Positions 18,203 to 25,648 of a stretch of DNA of 64,000 bases are shown one piece after another. The stretch is from Siphonobacter sp. SORGH_AS_0500 (GTDB lineage: Bacteria > Bacteroidota > Bacteroidia > Cytophagales > Spirosomataceae). The notes below the pieces were generated by a model, which was not told the origin of the DNA, did no database searches, and saw nothing but the letters and a program-made list of their open reading frames with translations. Location: positions 62,001 through 126,000 of the forward strand of contig NZ_NHPP01000004.1 in the NCBI RefSeq assembly GCF_002838835.1. Reading direction: 5' to 3'. Position 1 is the stretch's first letter. Every line of letters starts with the position of its first letter. Made by a program: the position numbers and the translations under genes.

Positions 18203-19421
18203 AAGTAAGGCTACAGAATTGTTGTTCGTCAAACATTTCGTTCGCTAAGTCCTGTAATTCCTGAGCCGTAATGGCTTTAATATGCCCAAAAAGATTTTCC
18301 AGCGATTCAATCCGATGGGTATCCAGCAGGCTCTTGGCCATCATTAGCATATAACTCATGTTACCCTCTTCAGACATGGCCAGCTGCCCCATTAATTGTT
18401 GCTTGGTAATGTGTAACTGATTGGCTGTTAGAGGCTTTTCGCGTAACGTTTTGAGCTCCTTCTGAATCAGGGAATGGGTCTTGTTGAGCTGACTGGCTTC
18501 CGTGCCAAAGTAAATGCCAAAATAACCCGTATCGGTAAACGGTGTATACTGAGCATCTATTCCATAAACCAGACCATATTTTTCACGAACGGAAAGGTTC
18601 AGCCGGGAATTCATACCGGGGCCGCCGAGTAGGTTAACCAGAAAGAAAAAGGGGAGACGTTTAGGGTCTTCCAGAGCATACGACTGACGGCCTATCGCCA
18701 CCTGAGCCTGGGTAATGTTCCGGCGAACGGTTTGGCTTTGAGGCGTGTAAAGGGTAGGAGCCTGACGAATTCGCTGGGTTTTCTTGGCGGGAATATCCTT
18801 CAGTAGTCGTTCGGCCAGAGCTACTACTTTTTTGAAAGGTAGTTTACTAACCGACGAAACGATGATCTTTTCAGTATCAATATTCTGAGCAATGAATTCC
18901 TGGAAATCCTCGCGTTTGTAACGTTTCAGGCTATCGGCGTCACCCAGAATATTGGCTCCTAGCTGATGCTGAGTAAAAATCAGTCCATCAAAATCGTCCT
19001 GAATGGCATCTTCCGGCGAATCATAATACATAGAAATTTCTTCCAGAATGACATTACGTTCGCGTTCGATCTGCTTCTCAGGAAAAGAAGAATGGAACGT
19101 GATATCAGTGATCAGATCCAGAGCCTTATCGAAATGCTCCGTTAGAACCGAGGCATGAAAGCAGATTTTTTCCTTGGTCGTGTACGCGTTCAATTCGCCG
19201 CCTACGTTTTCCAGGCGATTAATGATCTGAAGGTTACTACGCCGTTCGGTGCCTTTGAAAGCCATGTGTTCCCAGAAATGAGCGAGACCCTGCTGATGAG
19301 GCTGTTCGTCCCGAGAACCAATATCGAGCATGATGCCCACGTGAGCAATCTGCGTATGTGTAAGCTGCTTGTGTACAATTCTTATCCCGTTGGGTAAAGT
19401 ATGTAATTGGTATTCTTCCAT
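18186..19421 (-). CDS. M16 family zinc metallopeptidase (processing-peptidase type)
   Basis: A 411-residue insulinase/pitrilysin-family protein. The inverted zinc motif HxxEH is H48-F-W-E51-H52, preceded by GSRDEQPHQQGLA and followed by NVGGELNAYTTKE, as in the catalytic subunit. ERERNVILEEISMYYDSPED contains the distal Glu ligand. This is the usual single-module M16B length. A GGPGMNSRLN segment is the substrate-loop motif of the C-terminal half. Such proteins degrade peptides; location is uncertain because no signal peptide is present. A good AGGAGG lies 50 nt upstream but points to a different frame. Confidence 0.92.
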   Translation of the reverse strand: MEEYQLHTLPNGIRIVHKQLTHTQIAHVGIMLDIGSRDEQPHQQGLAHFWEHMAFKGTERRSNLQIINRLENVGGELNAYTTKEKICFHASVLTEHFDKALDLITDITFHSSFPEKQIERERNVILEEISMYYDSPEDAIQDDFDGLIFTQHQLGANILGDADSLKRYKREDFQEFIAQNIDTEKIIVSSVSKLPFKKVVALAERLLKDIPAKKTQRIRQAPTLYTPQSQTVRRNITQAQVAIGRQSYALEDPKRLPFFFLVNLLGGPGMNSRLNLSVREKYGLVYGIDAQYTPFTDTGYFGIYFGTEASQLNKTHSLIQKELKTLREKPLTANQLHITKQQLMGQLAMSEEGNMSYMLMMAKSLLDTHRIESLENLFGHIKAITAQELQDLANEMFDEQQFCSLTFLPEH

Positions 19422-19801
19422 TGATAATCAGGGCCACATTTCGCTGTGAAAGGAATCCTTTCATCTTCCTCCTATCTCTTTGATGAGAGAATACAATTGT
19501 CGTAAAGAAGAGTAAGCGGGTGTATATTACTCAAAGTTAACCGACATTAAAGCAAAATGTTAATAGTTAATAATGGTATTTGAATAGGATGATATTGCCT
19601 GAGTAAGTTTTTATGCGGAAGAAGTATTTGTGCGGCTCCCATTCATTTCAAACTTTTAAGCAGCTGCAAATATAAGAAGGAATGAATAACTGATTGGAAA
19701 TCAAATAATAAACAAATGTGAAGGGCTGATCAGTACTACTGATCAGCAGAGAAGTATAAAAACCACAAGGAGCATTGTTTTTTCTTGACGAACTTTGCAG
19801 G
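19422..19801. other. 380-bp divergent intergenic region
   Basis: Lies between the M16 peptidase (minus) and GT9 (plus) genes. It holds an inverted repeat ctgatcag-tact-actgatcag near 19727-19746 that could be an operator, and A/T-rich sequence around it. No gene seen. Confidence 0.4.
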
Positions 19802-20776
19802 ATGAAAATTCTGGTGATTCAAACGGCTTTTATTGGGGATGTAATTCTGGCGACCTCGTTGCTTGAAAAAATCCATTATCATTTCCCCGAAGCTGAGATT
19901 GATTTTTTGGTCAGACGAGGAAATGAAAGTCTGCTGAAAAACCATCCCTACTTGCACGAAACGCTGATTTGGGATAAAAAGTCGAGTAAGTACGCCAGTC
20001 TTTGGAAGCTTCTCAAGACGATTCGTTCCCGGAAGTATCAGTATGCCATTAATATTCAGCGATTTGGTGCCACGGGCTTGTTAACGGCCTTTTCCGGGGC
20101 AGAAACGACGGTTGGTTTTGACAAAAACCCACTTAGTTTTCTGTTTTCAAAAAAAATCCAGCACCGCTTTGATGGTCCGCACGAAGTAGAGAGAAATACG
20201 GATCTGATTTCTTGGCTTACAGATGCTCAGGTTTTTCCGCCGCGATTGTACCCTTTCGAATTATCCCTTCAGCCTACCAGTCCTTACGTTTGTCTGGCAC
20301 CTTCGTCGGTTTGGTTTACGAAACAATATCCAGAAGAAAAATGGGTGGAACTGATTCAACAGTTGCCCTCGCATTTACAGATTTATTTACTAGGTGGCCC
20401 CGGTGATCGGGAATTAGTGGAGCGAATTCAGAAAGCGGCCAATCGGGAGAAGGTTGAATCGTTGGCGGGGAAGTTAAGTCTCCTGGAATCAGCGGCTTTG
20501 ATGAAAGGAGCCGTAATGAATTATGTGAACGATTCGGGTCCGATGCACTTATGCTCAGCGGTTAATGCTCCTACAACGGCCATTTTTTGTTCGACCGTCC
20601 CCACATTTGGCTTTGGCCCGCTGTCAGAGGTTTCCAGTATCGTAGAAGTTGACGAAAAACTAACCTGTCGTCCCTGCGGCATTCATGGATACAAAGAATG
20701 CCCCGAAGGGCATTTTAAATGCGGGAAAGACATCCGGACAGAACAGTTACTCGGCGTCTTAACCACCATGTCCTAG
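19802..20776 (+). CDS. Glycosyltransferase family 9 (heptosyltransferase-like)
   Basis: A 324-residue GT-B enzyme. The ATG at 19802 gives the canonical start MKILVIQTAFIGDVILATSL. The C-terminal half has CLAPSSVWFTKQYPEEKWVE and VNDSGPMHLCSAVNAPTTAIF, the nucleotide-sugar binding motifs of ADP-heptose transferases. A C-terminal CxxCG...C...C cluster (CRPCGIHGYKECPEGHFKCG) matches the family. It probably adds a sugar to the lipopolysaccharide core. Its stop codon abuts the stop codon of the convergent membrane-protein gene. Confidence 0.9.
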   Translation: MKILVIQTAFIGDVILATSLLEKIHYHFPEAEIDFLVRRGNESLLKNHPYLHETLIWDKKSSKYASLWKLLKTIRSRKYQYAINIQRFGATGLLTAFSGAETTVGFDKNPLSFLFSKKIQHRFDGPHEVERNTDLISWLTDAQVFPPRLYPFELSLQPTSPYVCLAPSSVWFTKQYPEEKWVELIQQLPSHLQIYLLGGPGDRELVERIQKAANREKVESLAGKLSLLESAALMKGAVMNYVNDSGPMHLCSAVNAPTTAIFCSTVPTFGFGPLSEVSSIVEVDEKLTCRPCGIHGYKECPEGHFKCGKDIRTEQLLGVLTTMS

Positions 20777-22510
20777 TCATTGAAAGTGGATGGTTCCCTC
20801 GCTTTGAGGATTTAGTCTGCCTTCTTGGTTATTAAAATAAAACTGATGCAATTGATAAGTACCTTCAGGAAAGCTTCCTTTTCTTAAGGGAGTATTGACT
20901 ACATACCCCTTGCGAGTGACTTTTCCAGTAAGTAAAAGTTGTTTGAGAGAATTTCTAAGTAATTGTGTTGGTAGAAAAATAGTATCCATTTCAGAAGCCA
21001 TTACTATAGCGTATCCTTCGTCTTTTTTTAAAATACCCGGAGCTTCTCCATTATAGACCTGTACCGAAATAAATGGACTACTAAACGAATTATTACTTTG
21101 TACAAGTAAGCATTTGTGGAAACCCTGGTTTGTGATCTTCTTATTTTGAAAAGCAGTCAGAATATCATATTTGGGTAAGGTAACGAGAGGTGCCTTTTCT
21201 TGGTTAAAAAACGTATTATAATAATTTTCGTAAAATGCACTAGGTTGATATATTAGCCAATTTTTATTGACCATAAAATTAATATAGCCAGTACTTAACA
21301 AATTACGCTGATTTAATAGGTTTATATAACTACTGAATTGACATACTCCCCATAGCAATGAACTGAAGACTAAAAAAACATAAGCAAAAATATGCTTATT
21401 GCGATTGTTATAAGTAAGGTAAGCTACGCAAAATAGCATATTAGCCAGAGCAATAATGGAATAAGGATAATATCGACTTTTAAAGATAACGAATATCCCT
21501 TCTGAAGATCTTCCAATGGTAATAAAAGCAAACGTTATGAACATAAATAAAGAAACGGAAACGACTGCGATAGCATCACGATCCGTTCTCTGATAAGCCT
21601 TAAGAAGTACAAGAATGAAACAAATGATAATAAATAAACCAATATAGATAGCTGGATAAAAAAATGATATAACTGGTTCAGAATCAGAAAGATCTAAAGA
21701 GCTGTAATCAAAGTAAGTAGCTCCTGCCAAGCCTGTAATGATATTCAGAATTTTAGTAGGTAGATTGTCAAAAATGCCAGAAATTTTACTGCCAGAAGGG
21801 GTTTCTTTCAGCGTGACATGGCTAAGGTATAAACCAATTCCTAAGGCAGAACTAACCACCCACCCCATGAGAGCCTTATAGTTTTTTAAAAGTAATAAAG
21901 CCAGAAAGCCAGCGGGCCAGACGGCCATTCCATTCCCCGAAGAAAAGGTACATATCATACCCGCTACAACCGCAGGAAGAAACGAGTATACTGAGAGCTT
22001 TTCAACTTTACATAGAAGATAAATAGTTAGAAAGCACATAAAGGTTACTCCCAAATGTTGCAGTCCAGCCATCGTCCAGAAAATGGCTTGGTAGGAGGCG
22101 AGAGAAACTAATACGAATGTAATGCTAAGTAACCAGATCCTTGGAAAGGATTTAATCCAACGCTGGTAGAAGAAAAAGATACTCGTCCAGGCTAATCCCG
22201 CCGATAAGGCGAATAGTGGCAAAGATATTTTACCCGTAATGCCGTAAAGAATAGATACAAGAATAGTAAAAAATAAAAGCTTATGTTCAACAAAATTATT
22301 GCTGATCATAAGCTGAATTTTTTCTGATAAAGAACTGGAGTTATGGAGCTTTAGTAAGAATTCATAAATAGTGGGTAAATCATCTCCAAAGGGAACTGGA
22401 GAAATGAAATAATATATGAAGAATAGAAAATTTAATAATAATATGAAGCAGATTAAATAAATTGATTTATTATTAGGGGATATAGCCTTACTCTTGAATC
22501 TAAGTGTCAT
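20777..22510 (-). CDS. Polytopic membrane protein of unknown function
   Basis: A 577-residue protein (start chosen at ATG 22510, which gives MTLRFKSKA; an upstream in-frame ATG at 22555 is possible). About ten to twelve hydrophobic helices cover the first 400 residues, followed by a soluble C-terminal part of about 150 residues. The layout (a large periplasmic loop with VPFGDDLPTIYEF after helix 1, then many helices) recalls GT-C type glycosyltransferases, but no diagnostic motif is certain. It is the gene next after the tRNA-like RNA array on the same strand and shares no obvious role with it. Confidence 0.6.
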   Translation of the reverse strand: MTLRFKSKAISPNNKSIYLICFILLLNFLFFIYYFISPVPFGDDLPTIYEFLLKLHNSSSLSEKIQLMISNNFVEHKLLFFTILVSILYGITGKISLPLFALSAGLAWTSIFFFYQRWIKSFPRIWLLSITFVLVSLASYQAIFWTMAGLQHLGVTFMCFLTIYLLCKVEKLSVYSFLPAVVAGMICTFSSGNGMAVWPAGFLALLLLKNYKALMGWVVSSALGIGLYLSHVTLKETPSGSKISGIFDNLPTKILNIITGLAGATYFDYSSLDLSDSEPVISFFYPAIYIGLFIIICFILVLLKAYQRTDRDAIAVVSVSLFMFITFAFITIGRSSEGIFVIFKSRYYPYSIIALANMLFCVAYLTYNNRNKHIFAYVFLVFSSLLWGVCQFSSYINLLNQRNLLSTGYINFMVNKNWLIYQPSAFYENYYNTFFNQEKAPLVTLPKYDILTAFQNKKITNQGFHKCLLVQSNNSFSSPFISVQVYNGEAPGILKKDEGYAIVMASEMDTIFLPTQLLRNSLKQLLLTGKVTRKGYVVNTPLRKGSFPEGTYQLHQFYFNNQEGRLNPQSEGTIHFQ

Positions 22511-22649
22511 ACGAGTAATCAGATATAAAGTTAAGTTAGTGTGGAAGAATACCAAAGTAAGTCACTTAACGTAGTTAAATAACTCGTTCCACAAGGTAAT
22601 AAAATAAATATTCCGTACAGTAATTTAAGTATTTTTATTTATTAAAATG

Positions 22650-22764
22650 AAAGGGCAATAGGCAAACAGTGCTTAAAACTGAACTACAAAGGCCGGACTC
22701 GAACCGGCGACCTTCCTGTTTCTAGGACGTTCTAACCGAAGGATCACTGCTTTACGGCACCTTT
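22650..22764 (-). ncRNA. Y-RNA-like RNA D (Ro-binding stem with tRNA-like module)
   Basis: Last RNA of the array. The closing helix is AAAGG (5') with CCTTT (3'), then a bulged U, then GC paired with GC, then conserved CGU on the 5' side and AUU on the 3' side. A second helix CAGTG/CACTG (22745-22749 with 22667-22671) follows. Inside it lie a short D-stem (GAAC 22729-22732 with GTTC 22681-22684), a small hairpin TCCT-loop-AGGA (22714-22727) and a perfect 5-bp T-arm GCCGG-TTCGAGT-CCGGC (22692-22708). The order (D-stem 3' half, anticodon-like hairpin, T-arm, short linker, D-stem 5' half) is a tRNA opened in the D-loop with no acceptor stem. Ends are set by the helix; real ends are unknown. Confidence 0.72.
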
Positions 22765-22773
22765 ACAAAGGAT

Positions 22774-22884
22774 GCAGGGTAATAAGTAGGGAAATGATCT
22801 GCTCTAACCAACTGAGCTACCTGATAAATTTCAGGGCCGGGTTCGAACCGGCGACCCGATGAAACACTCCCTGACGACACCTGC
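22774..22884 (-). ncRNA. Y-RNA-like RNA C (Ro-binding stem with permuted tRNA-like module)
   Basis: The closing helix is GCAGG (5') with CCTGC (3'), then a bulged U and GU paired with AC, then conserved CGU / AUU. Further in, GGTC pairs with GATC. The tRNA-like part reads T-arm GCCGG-TTCGAAC-CCGGC (22836-22852), a 5-bp stem CCTGA/TCAGG closed by a 6-nt loop (22820-22835), and a fully canonical D-arm GCTCAGTTGGTTAGAGC (22801-22817). T-arm before D-arm, joined by a capped acceptor-like stem, is a circularly permuted tRNA opened at the anticodon side. A tRNA finder would see only fragments here. Confidence 0.8.
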
Positions 22885-22906
22885 GGAGTACTGAGCAGCC
22901 CTATAG

Positions 22907-23007
22907 TAAGGAGTAATGTTTGATAAGGGGATTTGAGGGCTCGAACCTCCGTTGAAACCAGCGTCTCAACGCTAACCAAGAAGTAACCCGTTTCTACGAC
23001 ATCCTTA
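22907..23007 (-). ncRNA. Y-RNA-like RNA A (Ro-binding stem with T-arm)
   Basis: The closing helix is TAAGGA (5') with TCCTTA (3'), a bulged U, GU with AC, then CGU / AUU. The 5' part TAAGGATGTCGTAGA and GGGTTACTTC is nearly identical to RNA B. A strong hairpin GTTGAGAC-GCTG-GTTTCAAC (8 bp) and a T-arm with GGAGG-TTCGAGC-CCTCA lie inside, enclosed by a weak helix TTGGT/ATCAA. It begins 18 nt after the nucleotidyltransferase stop codon, and RNA C starts 22 nt further on, so all three may come from one precursor. Confidence 0.75.
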
Positions 23008-23025
23008 AGAGCTGATTGAAGGTAA

Positions 23026-23796
23026 TTAACGATAAAACTGGTTTTTGAGCTGGAAGTTATACTCTCTTAACATCCTTTCCAACGGCTCCGCCTTACCCTC
23101 CCGACGCGGTTGATTCGATTCCATACTACTCATATATTCCTGGATAACTCTGACCATACAACCTCTTTCTGCTTCAGCCACTTCCTGTGTTTCAAGTTCC
23201 TGCTGCTTACGTTCGAGGCTTTCCTTCGCCATGCTCAATACGGGAAAGTTAGTGTCGAACTGATCGAAAAGCTTTTCGACTGTAAGCTCTGGCAGAATAC
23301 CTTGGCGGGCGATATCGGCGGATAATAACCCACGCAGGCAGTAAAAAACTACTTTATACGTGAATTTATTACCTGATGCGAGCAACTTCCAATGCGTCTT
23401 AGCCAGCGAGAAGTAATGATAATACAAATTGCTGAAATTCAGGTGATTCGTTAGCTCTTTGCTAAAAGATGACCAGTCGGGTAGGGTATTGAAGTAAATC
23501 AAATGTGCCCGAATCCATTCATAGGTGTTTGGATTCCCTTGGGCCAATAACCCAAACATTTTGTCCAGATCATAAGAGACAAAATCGAAATCTCCATCCA
23601 TGACTTCAATGACATCCTGGTGCTTTCTGAAATCATAATATTGCTCCTGCGATTGGAGGTGAAATCCCCGCACGTCGTAGTCACTATTGGGACTGGCTAT
23701 ATTCCAAAGCCGACTCCCACTTTCAATGTAGAACAGCGGAATTCCCTTGTGAACAGTGAAAACCTTAGCAATCTGTTCTTGGATTAGTAAGTTCAT
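23026..23796 (-). CDS. COG3541 (YcgL-type) predicted nucleotidyltransferase
   Basis: A 256-residue protein starting MNLLIQEQIAKVF (ATG at 23796); upstream in-frame codons belong to RNA B and should not be counted. The MNT/pol-beta nucleotidyltransferase motif is complete: G27-S28-R...SPNSDYD, with D39 and D41 as metal ligands in the GSxxxxxxxxxxSDxD pattern, then DVRGFHL. This family is predicted to transfer nucleotides to RNA or protein and recurs in RNA-repair gene clusters. Here it sits between RNA B (13 nt upstream) and RNA A (18 nt downstream) in the TROVE operon, so RNA-end modification of these RNAs or of tRNAs is a natural hypothesis. Confidence 0.85.
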   Translation of the reverse strand: MNLLIQEQIAKVFTVHKGIPLFYIESGSRLWNIASPNSDYDVRGFHLQSQEQYYDFRKHQDVIEVMDGDFDFVSYDLDKMFGLLAQGNPNTYEWIRAHLIYFNTLPDWSSFSKELTNHLNFSNLYYHYFSLAKTHWKLLASGNKFTYKVVFYCLRGLLSADIARQGILPELTVEKLFDQFDTNFPVLSMAKESLERKQQELETQEVAEAERGCMVRVIQEYMSSMESNQPRREGKAEPLERMLREYNFQLKNQFYR

Positions 23797-23809
23797 GGTA
23801 TGCAATAGA

Positions 23810-23931
23810 TAAGGAGTAACAAGCGATTTGGGTCGGGGGACCGTAATGAGGACTCGAACCTCCATCCTGACCGAAGTCATAATGCCCACCCCCTAAGTGC
23901 TACGAAGTAACCCATCTCTACGACATCCTTA
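23810..23931 (-). ncRNA. Y-RNA-like RNA B (Ro-binding stem with T-arm)
   Basis: First RNA of the array, 51 nt after the vWA stop codon and 13 nt before the nucleotidyltransferase ATG. The closing helix TAAGGA/TCCTTA, bulged U, GU/AC and conserved CGU / GUU are as in RNA A. Inside are a GGGGG/CCCCC helix, a hairpin TGAC-TTCG-GTCA with a stable UUCG loop in the place of an anticodon arm, and a T-arm with GGAGG-TTCGAGT-CCTCA. The D-arm-like GTAG-(10 nt with GGG)-CTTC precedes the inner helix. It doubles as the 5' leader of the nucleotidyltransferase mRNA. Confidence 0.75.
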
Positions 23932-23982
23932 ATTTCTGAGTTGATAGTTGCGGGTTAATGGAAAGTAATGAACAGCGATCTC

Positions 23983-24645
23983 TCAACTATAAATTCGAAT
24001 ATTTTCAATAACTGATTCATAGTCTTCCAGTGCGGCCAGAACCCCGAAAATTTTGTCACTCCAGCCTGCAATCAGGCAGACCTCATGATCAAGCATCTTC
24101 AAAGGAACCTGACCGTAGCCATTCAAATCGAACAGATATAAGCGAGCCTCGGCATGAACGTTAGCCTTATATTGTTTCCAGAGTCGAGACATGGGTTCAT
24201 TACCGGTACCGGTGTTCCAGAGTTGTAAGTCGGTGAAGAACATGATTTTATCCACTTTTTCTTTCCGTTCCAGTAACTCCTTCAAAACCAGGTGCCCGTT
24301 CGTGGCATAACCCACTTCACCCTCGCGTTTGTAAAACTCCTGAACGTTTGACAAAATATTACGTGTGGGAACTGGAATGCGTTTCCAGGTATTTCCAAAC
24401 ATGCCCACCTGTACATTTTCACAGCGGGATTGTAACATCATGGCTAGCATTAACCCAATGTCGTACAGTAATATTTTAGACTGCGGTGAGATAGGTCGCT
24501 GCATCGAGCCCGACACGTCACAGGCCAGTAGAACGCGGGTATTTTCATCGAAACCACGAAAGTTTTTCGCACTGTGCTGGGCAGCACTTTCCAGACTGTC
24601 TAGTACTTCCTCAAGGTAACCTCGTCCATTCCAGAGCCTTTCCAT
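23983..24645 (-). CDS. vWA half of a Ro60-like (TROVE) protein, in a shifted frame
   Basis: A 220-residue ORF equal to the C-terminal von Willebrand A domain of Ro60/Rsr. The MIDAS motif D43-V-S-G-S is in RVLLACDVSGSMQRP, and FFTDLQLWN supplies the second metal-site Asp. YLEEVLDSLESAAQ near its start matches the linker helix that in Ro proteins joins TROVE and vWA domains. It overlaps the TROVE ORF by 46 nt in the -1 frame. One extra base in the TTTT run at 24650-24653 (AAAA on the coding strand) would fuse both into one protein of normal Ro60 size. It may be a sequence error, a true frameshift, or two coupled proteins. Confidence 0.8.
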   Translation of the reverse strand: MERLWNGRGYLEEVLDSLESAAQHSAKNFRGFDENTRVLLACDVSGSMQRPISPQSKILLYDIGLMLAMMLQSRCENVQVGMFGNTWKRIPVPTRNILSNVQEFYKREGEVGYATNGHLVLKELLERKEKVDKIMFFTDLQLWNTGTGNEPMSRLWKQYKANVHAEARLYLFDLNGYGQVPLKMLDHEVCLIAGWSDKIFGVLAALEDYESVIENIRIYS

Positions 24646-25547
24646 CCAGTTTTATTCTGATTCAAAGAACTCTTCAGGTTTAACAATTCACGATAGGCCG
24701 ATAAGAATCGGAAGGGAAATTGTTTGGAGCGAGCCACCTGCTCGCCATTGGATAAGGTTTGTGTTACCTTCTTAAGGTGAGCATAAGACACTCCAGCTTG
24801 CAGAATATTCCGCAGGTTACGTAATAAAGCCATGTACCCCAGCTTATTACTATCGATGAGCTCTTCCCATTTTTGACGAAACGCGATGGTCTTTTCTTTC
24901 TCCGTTTCAAATTTCTGCTGGCCCAGCTGTGATAATTCCGTTTCCCAGGTGTAGGGTATGGCAAGCGTATGAGCTGCAATCTTATTGAATAACTCTTGTT
25001 GCTGCTGGTTTTTAGCTTTGGGGTGAACCAGAAACAAGGCATCCCGAAGCTTAATGGTTGTATCCCGATTGTATTTCGCAAACTGATATTCATCGAAACG
25101 ATTAAATGCCGCAGCCAGCCCTTTCTGCATCTGCTTGGATAAACGATTCAGTTTTTTAAATCCTTCTCGCTTATTTAACGTCTCATAGCAAGCTAGTAAT
25201 TCCGTGATTTCGTCAGCCCGGGTAATGACTTTTTCGGTTGCCCGAGCTACGGTATTATCGCCGGAATGAATTCGGGCTAGCTCTGTAAGTAATACCAGCG
25301 GAACGGAACGCATGTGCATTTCATGGCGGGCGTAAATCGCTAACTGAGCTACGAAACCTGGTTTGTTTAGAGCAATCAGATGGCGAATTCGAATAAGCCG
25401 CTCGTCATTCTTTTCGTAGAACGTATCATTCAAGGACCAGGTTACTACAGCCGAATACAATGCCATCGCTGAATCCATGCGGTACGCTTTAGCCCCTTCG
25501 TGATTCAGGGTTACCTGGTTGTTTCTAGTAGTTGTATTGAATTTCAT
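24600..25547 (-). CDS. TROVE-domain RNA-binding protein (bacterial Ro60 / Rsr), N-terminal part
   Basis: A 315-residue protein (ATG at 25547, MKFNTTTRNNQ) made of the helical-repeat TROVE ring: EGAKAYRMDSAMALYSAVVT, IRIRHLIALNKPGFVAQLAI, YARHEMHMRSVPLVLLTELA and GYMALLRNLRNIL are recognisable TROVE repeats. The ring binds misfolded RNA ends in its hole and a Y RNA on its outer surface (established for Ro60 and Deinococcus Rsr). It is the first gene of the minus-strand operon TROVE-vWA-RNA B-nucleotidyltransferase-RNAs A, C, D, and is divergent from a WYL regulator, as in other bacterial RNA-repair loci. The last about 20 residues after LLNLKSSLNQ are probably out of frame. Confidence 0.88.
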   Translation of the reverse strand: MKFNTTTRNNQVTLNHEGAKAYRMDSAMALYSAVVTWSLNDTFYEKNDERLIRIRHLIALNKPGFVAQLAIYARHEMHMRSVPLVLLTELARIHSGDNTVARATEKVITRADEITELLACYETLNKREGFKKLNRLSKQMQKGLAAAFNRFDEYQFAKYNRDTTIKLRDALFLVHPKAKNQQQQELFNKIAAHTLAIPYTWETELSQLGQQKFETEKEKTIAFRQKWEELIDSNKLGYMALLRNLRNILQAGVSYAHLKKVTQTLSNGEQVARSKQFPFRFLSAYRELLNLKSSLNQNKTGWKGSGMDEVTLRKY

Positions 25548-25589
25548 AACCTGTATTGTTTTGCTTTGGTGATACAAAGGTTTTGGGTG

Positions 25590-25612
25590 ACTACGCAGTC
25601 TTTGTGCGTAGT
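25590..25612. promoter_or_regulatory. Inverted-repeat operator between TROVE and WYL genes
   Basis: Perfect 8-bp arms actacgca and tgcgtagt with a 7-nt spacer, 43 nt from the TROVE ATG and 37 nt from the WYL ATG. The spacer contains TTTG (25601-25604), the -33 element of the WYL promoter, so a bound regulator would cover it. It is the only strong dyad in the divergent region and the likely WYL-protein binding site. Confidence 0.6.
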
Positions 25613-25633
25613 AGAAATTATTTTCTATTTTTC
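25601..25633 (+). promoter_or_regulatory. Bacteroidota promoter of the WYL regulator gene
   Basis: TTTG (25601-25604), 21-nt spacer, then TATTTTTC (25626-25633) fit the Bacteroidota -33/-7 pattern TTTG ... TAnnTTTG with one mismatch. The transcript would start only about 9 nt before the ATG. Confidence 0.5.
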
Positions 25634-25648
25634 TGAAAATTTTTTTCG

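Noticed and set aside
19237..19464. 75-codon ORF with a good AGGAGG at its start, overlapping the M16 peptidase
   Set aside because: The frame shows no conserved protein, and Bacteroidota rarely use Shine-Dalgarno signals; the peptidase frame is clearly the real one.
22752..22979. 75-codon ORF on the minus strand
   Set aside because: It runs through the T-arms and stems of RNAs A and C and has no protein-family features.
22680..23000. Ordinary tRNA gene cluster
   Set aside because: T-arms and one D-arm are canonical, but no segment folds as a standard tRNA: acceptor stems are missing or capped, no anticodon arm is normal, and the order of arms is permuted.
23797..23889. 31-residue N-terminal extension of the nucleotidyltransferase
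   Set aside because: These bases form the T-arm and inner helices of RNA B, and the nucleotidyltransferase family starts at the ATG at 23796.
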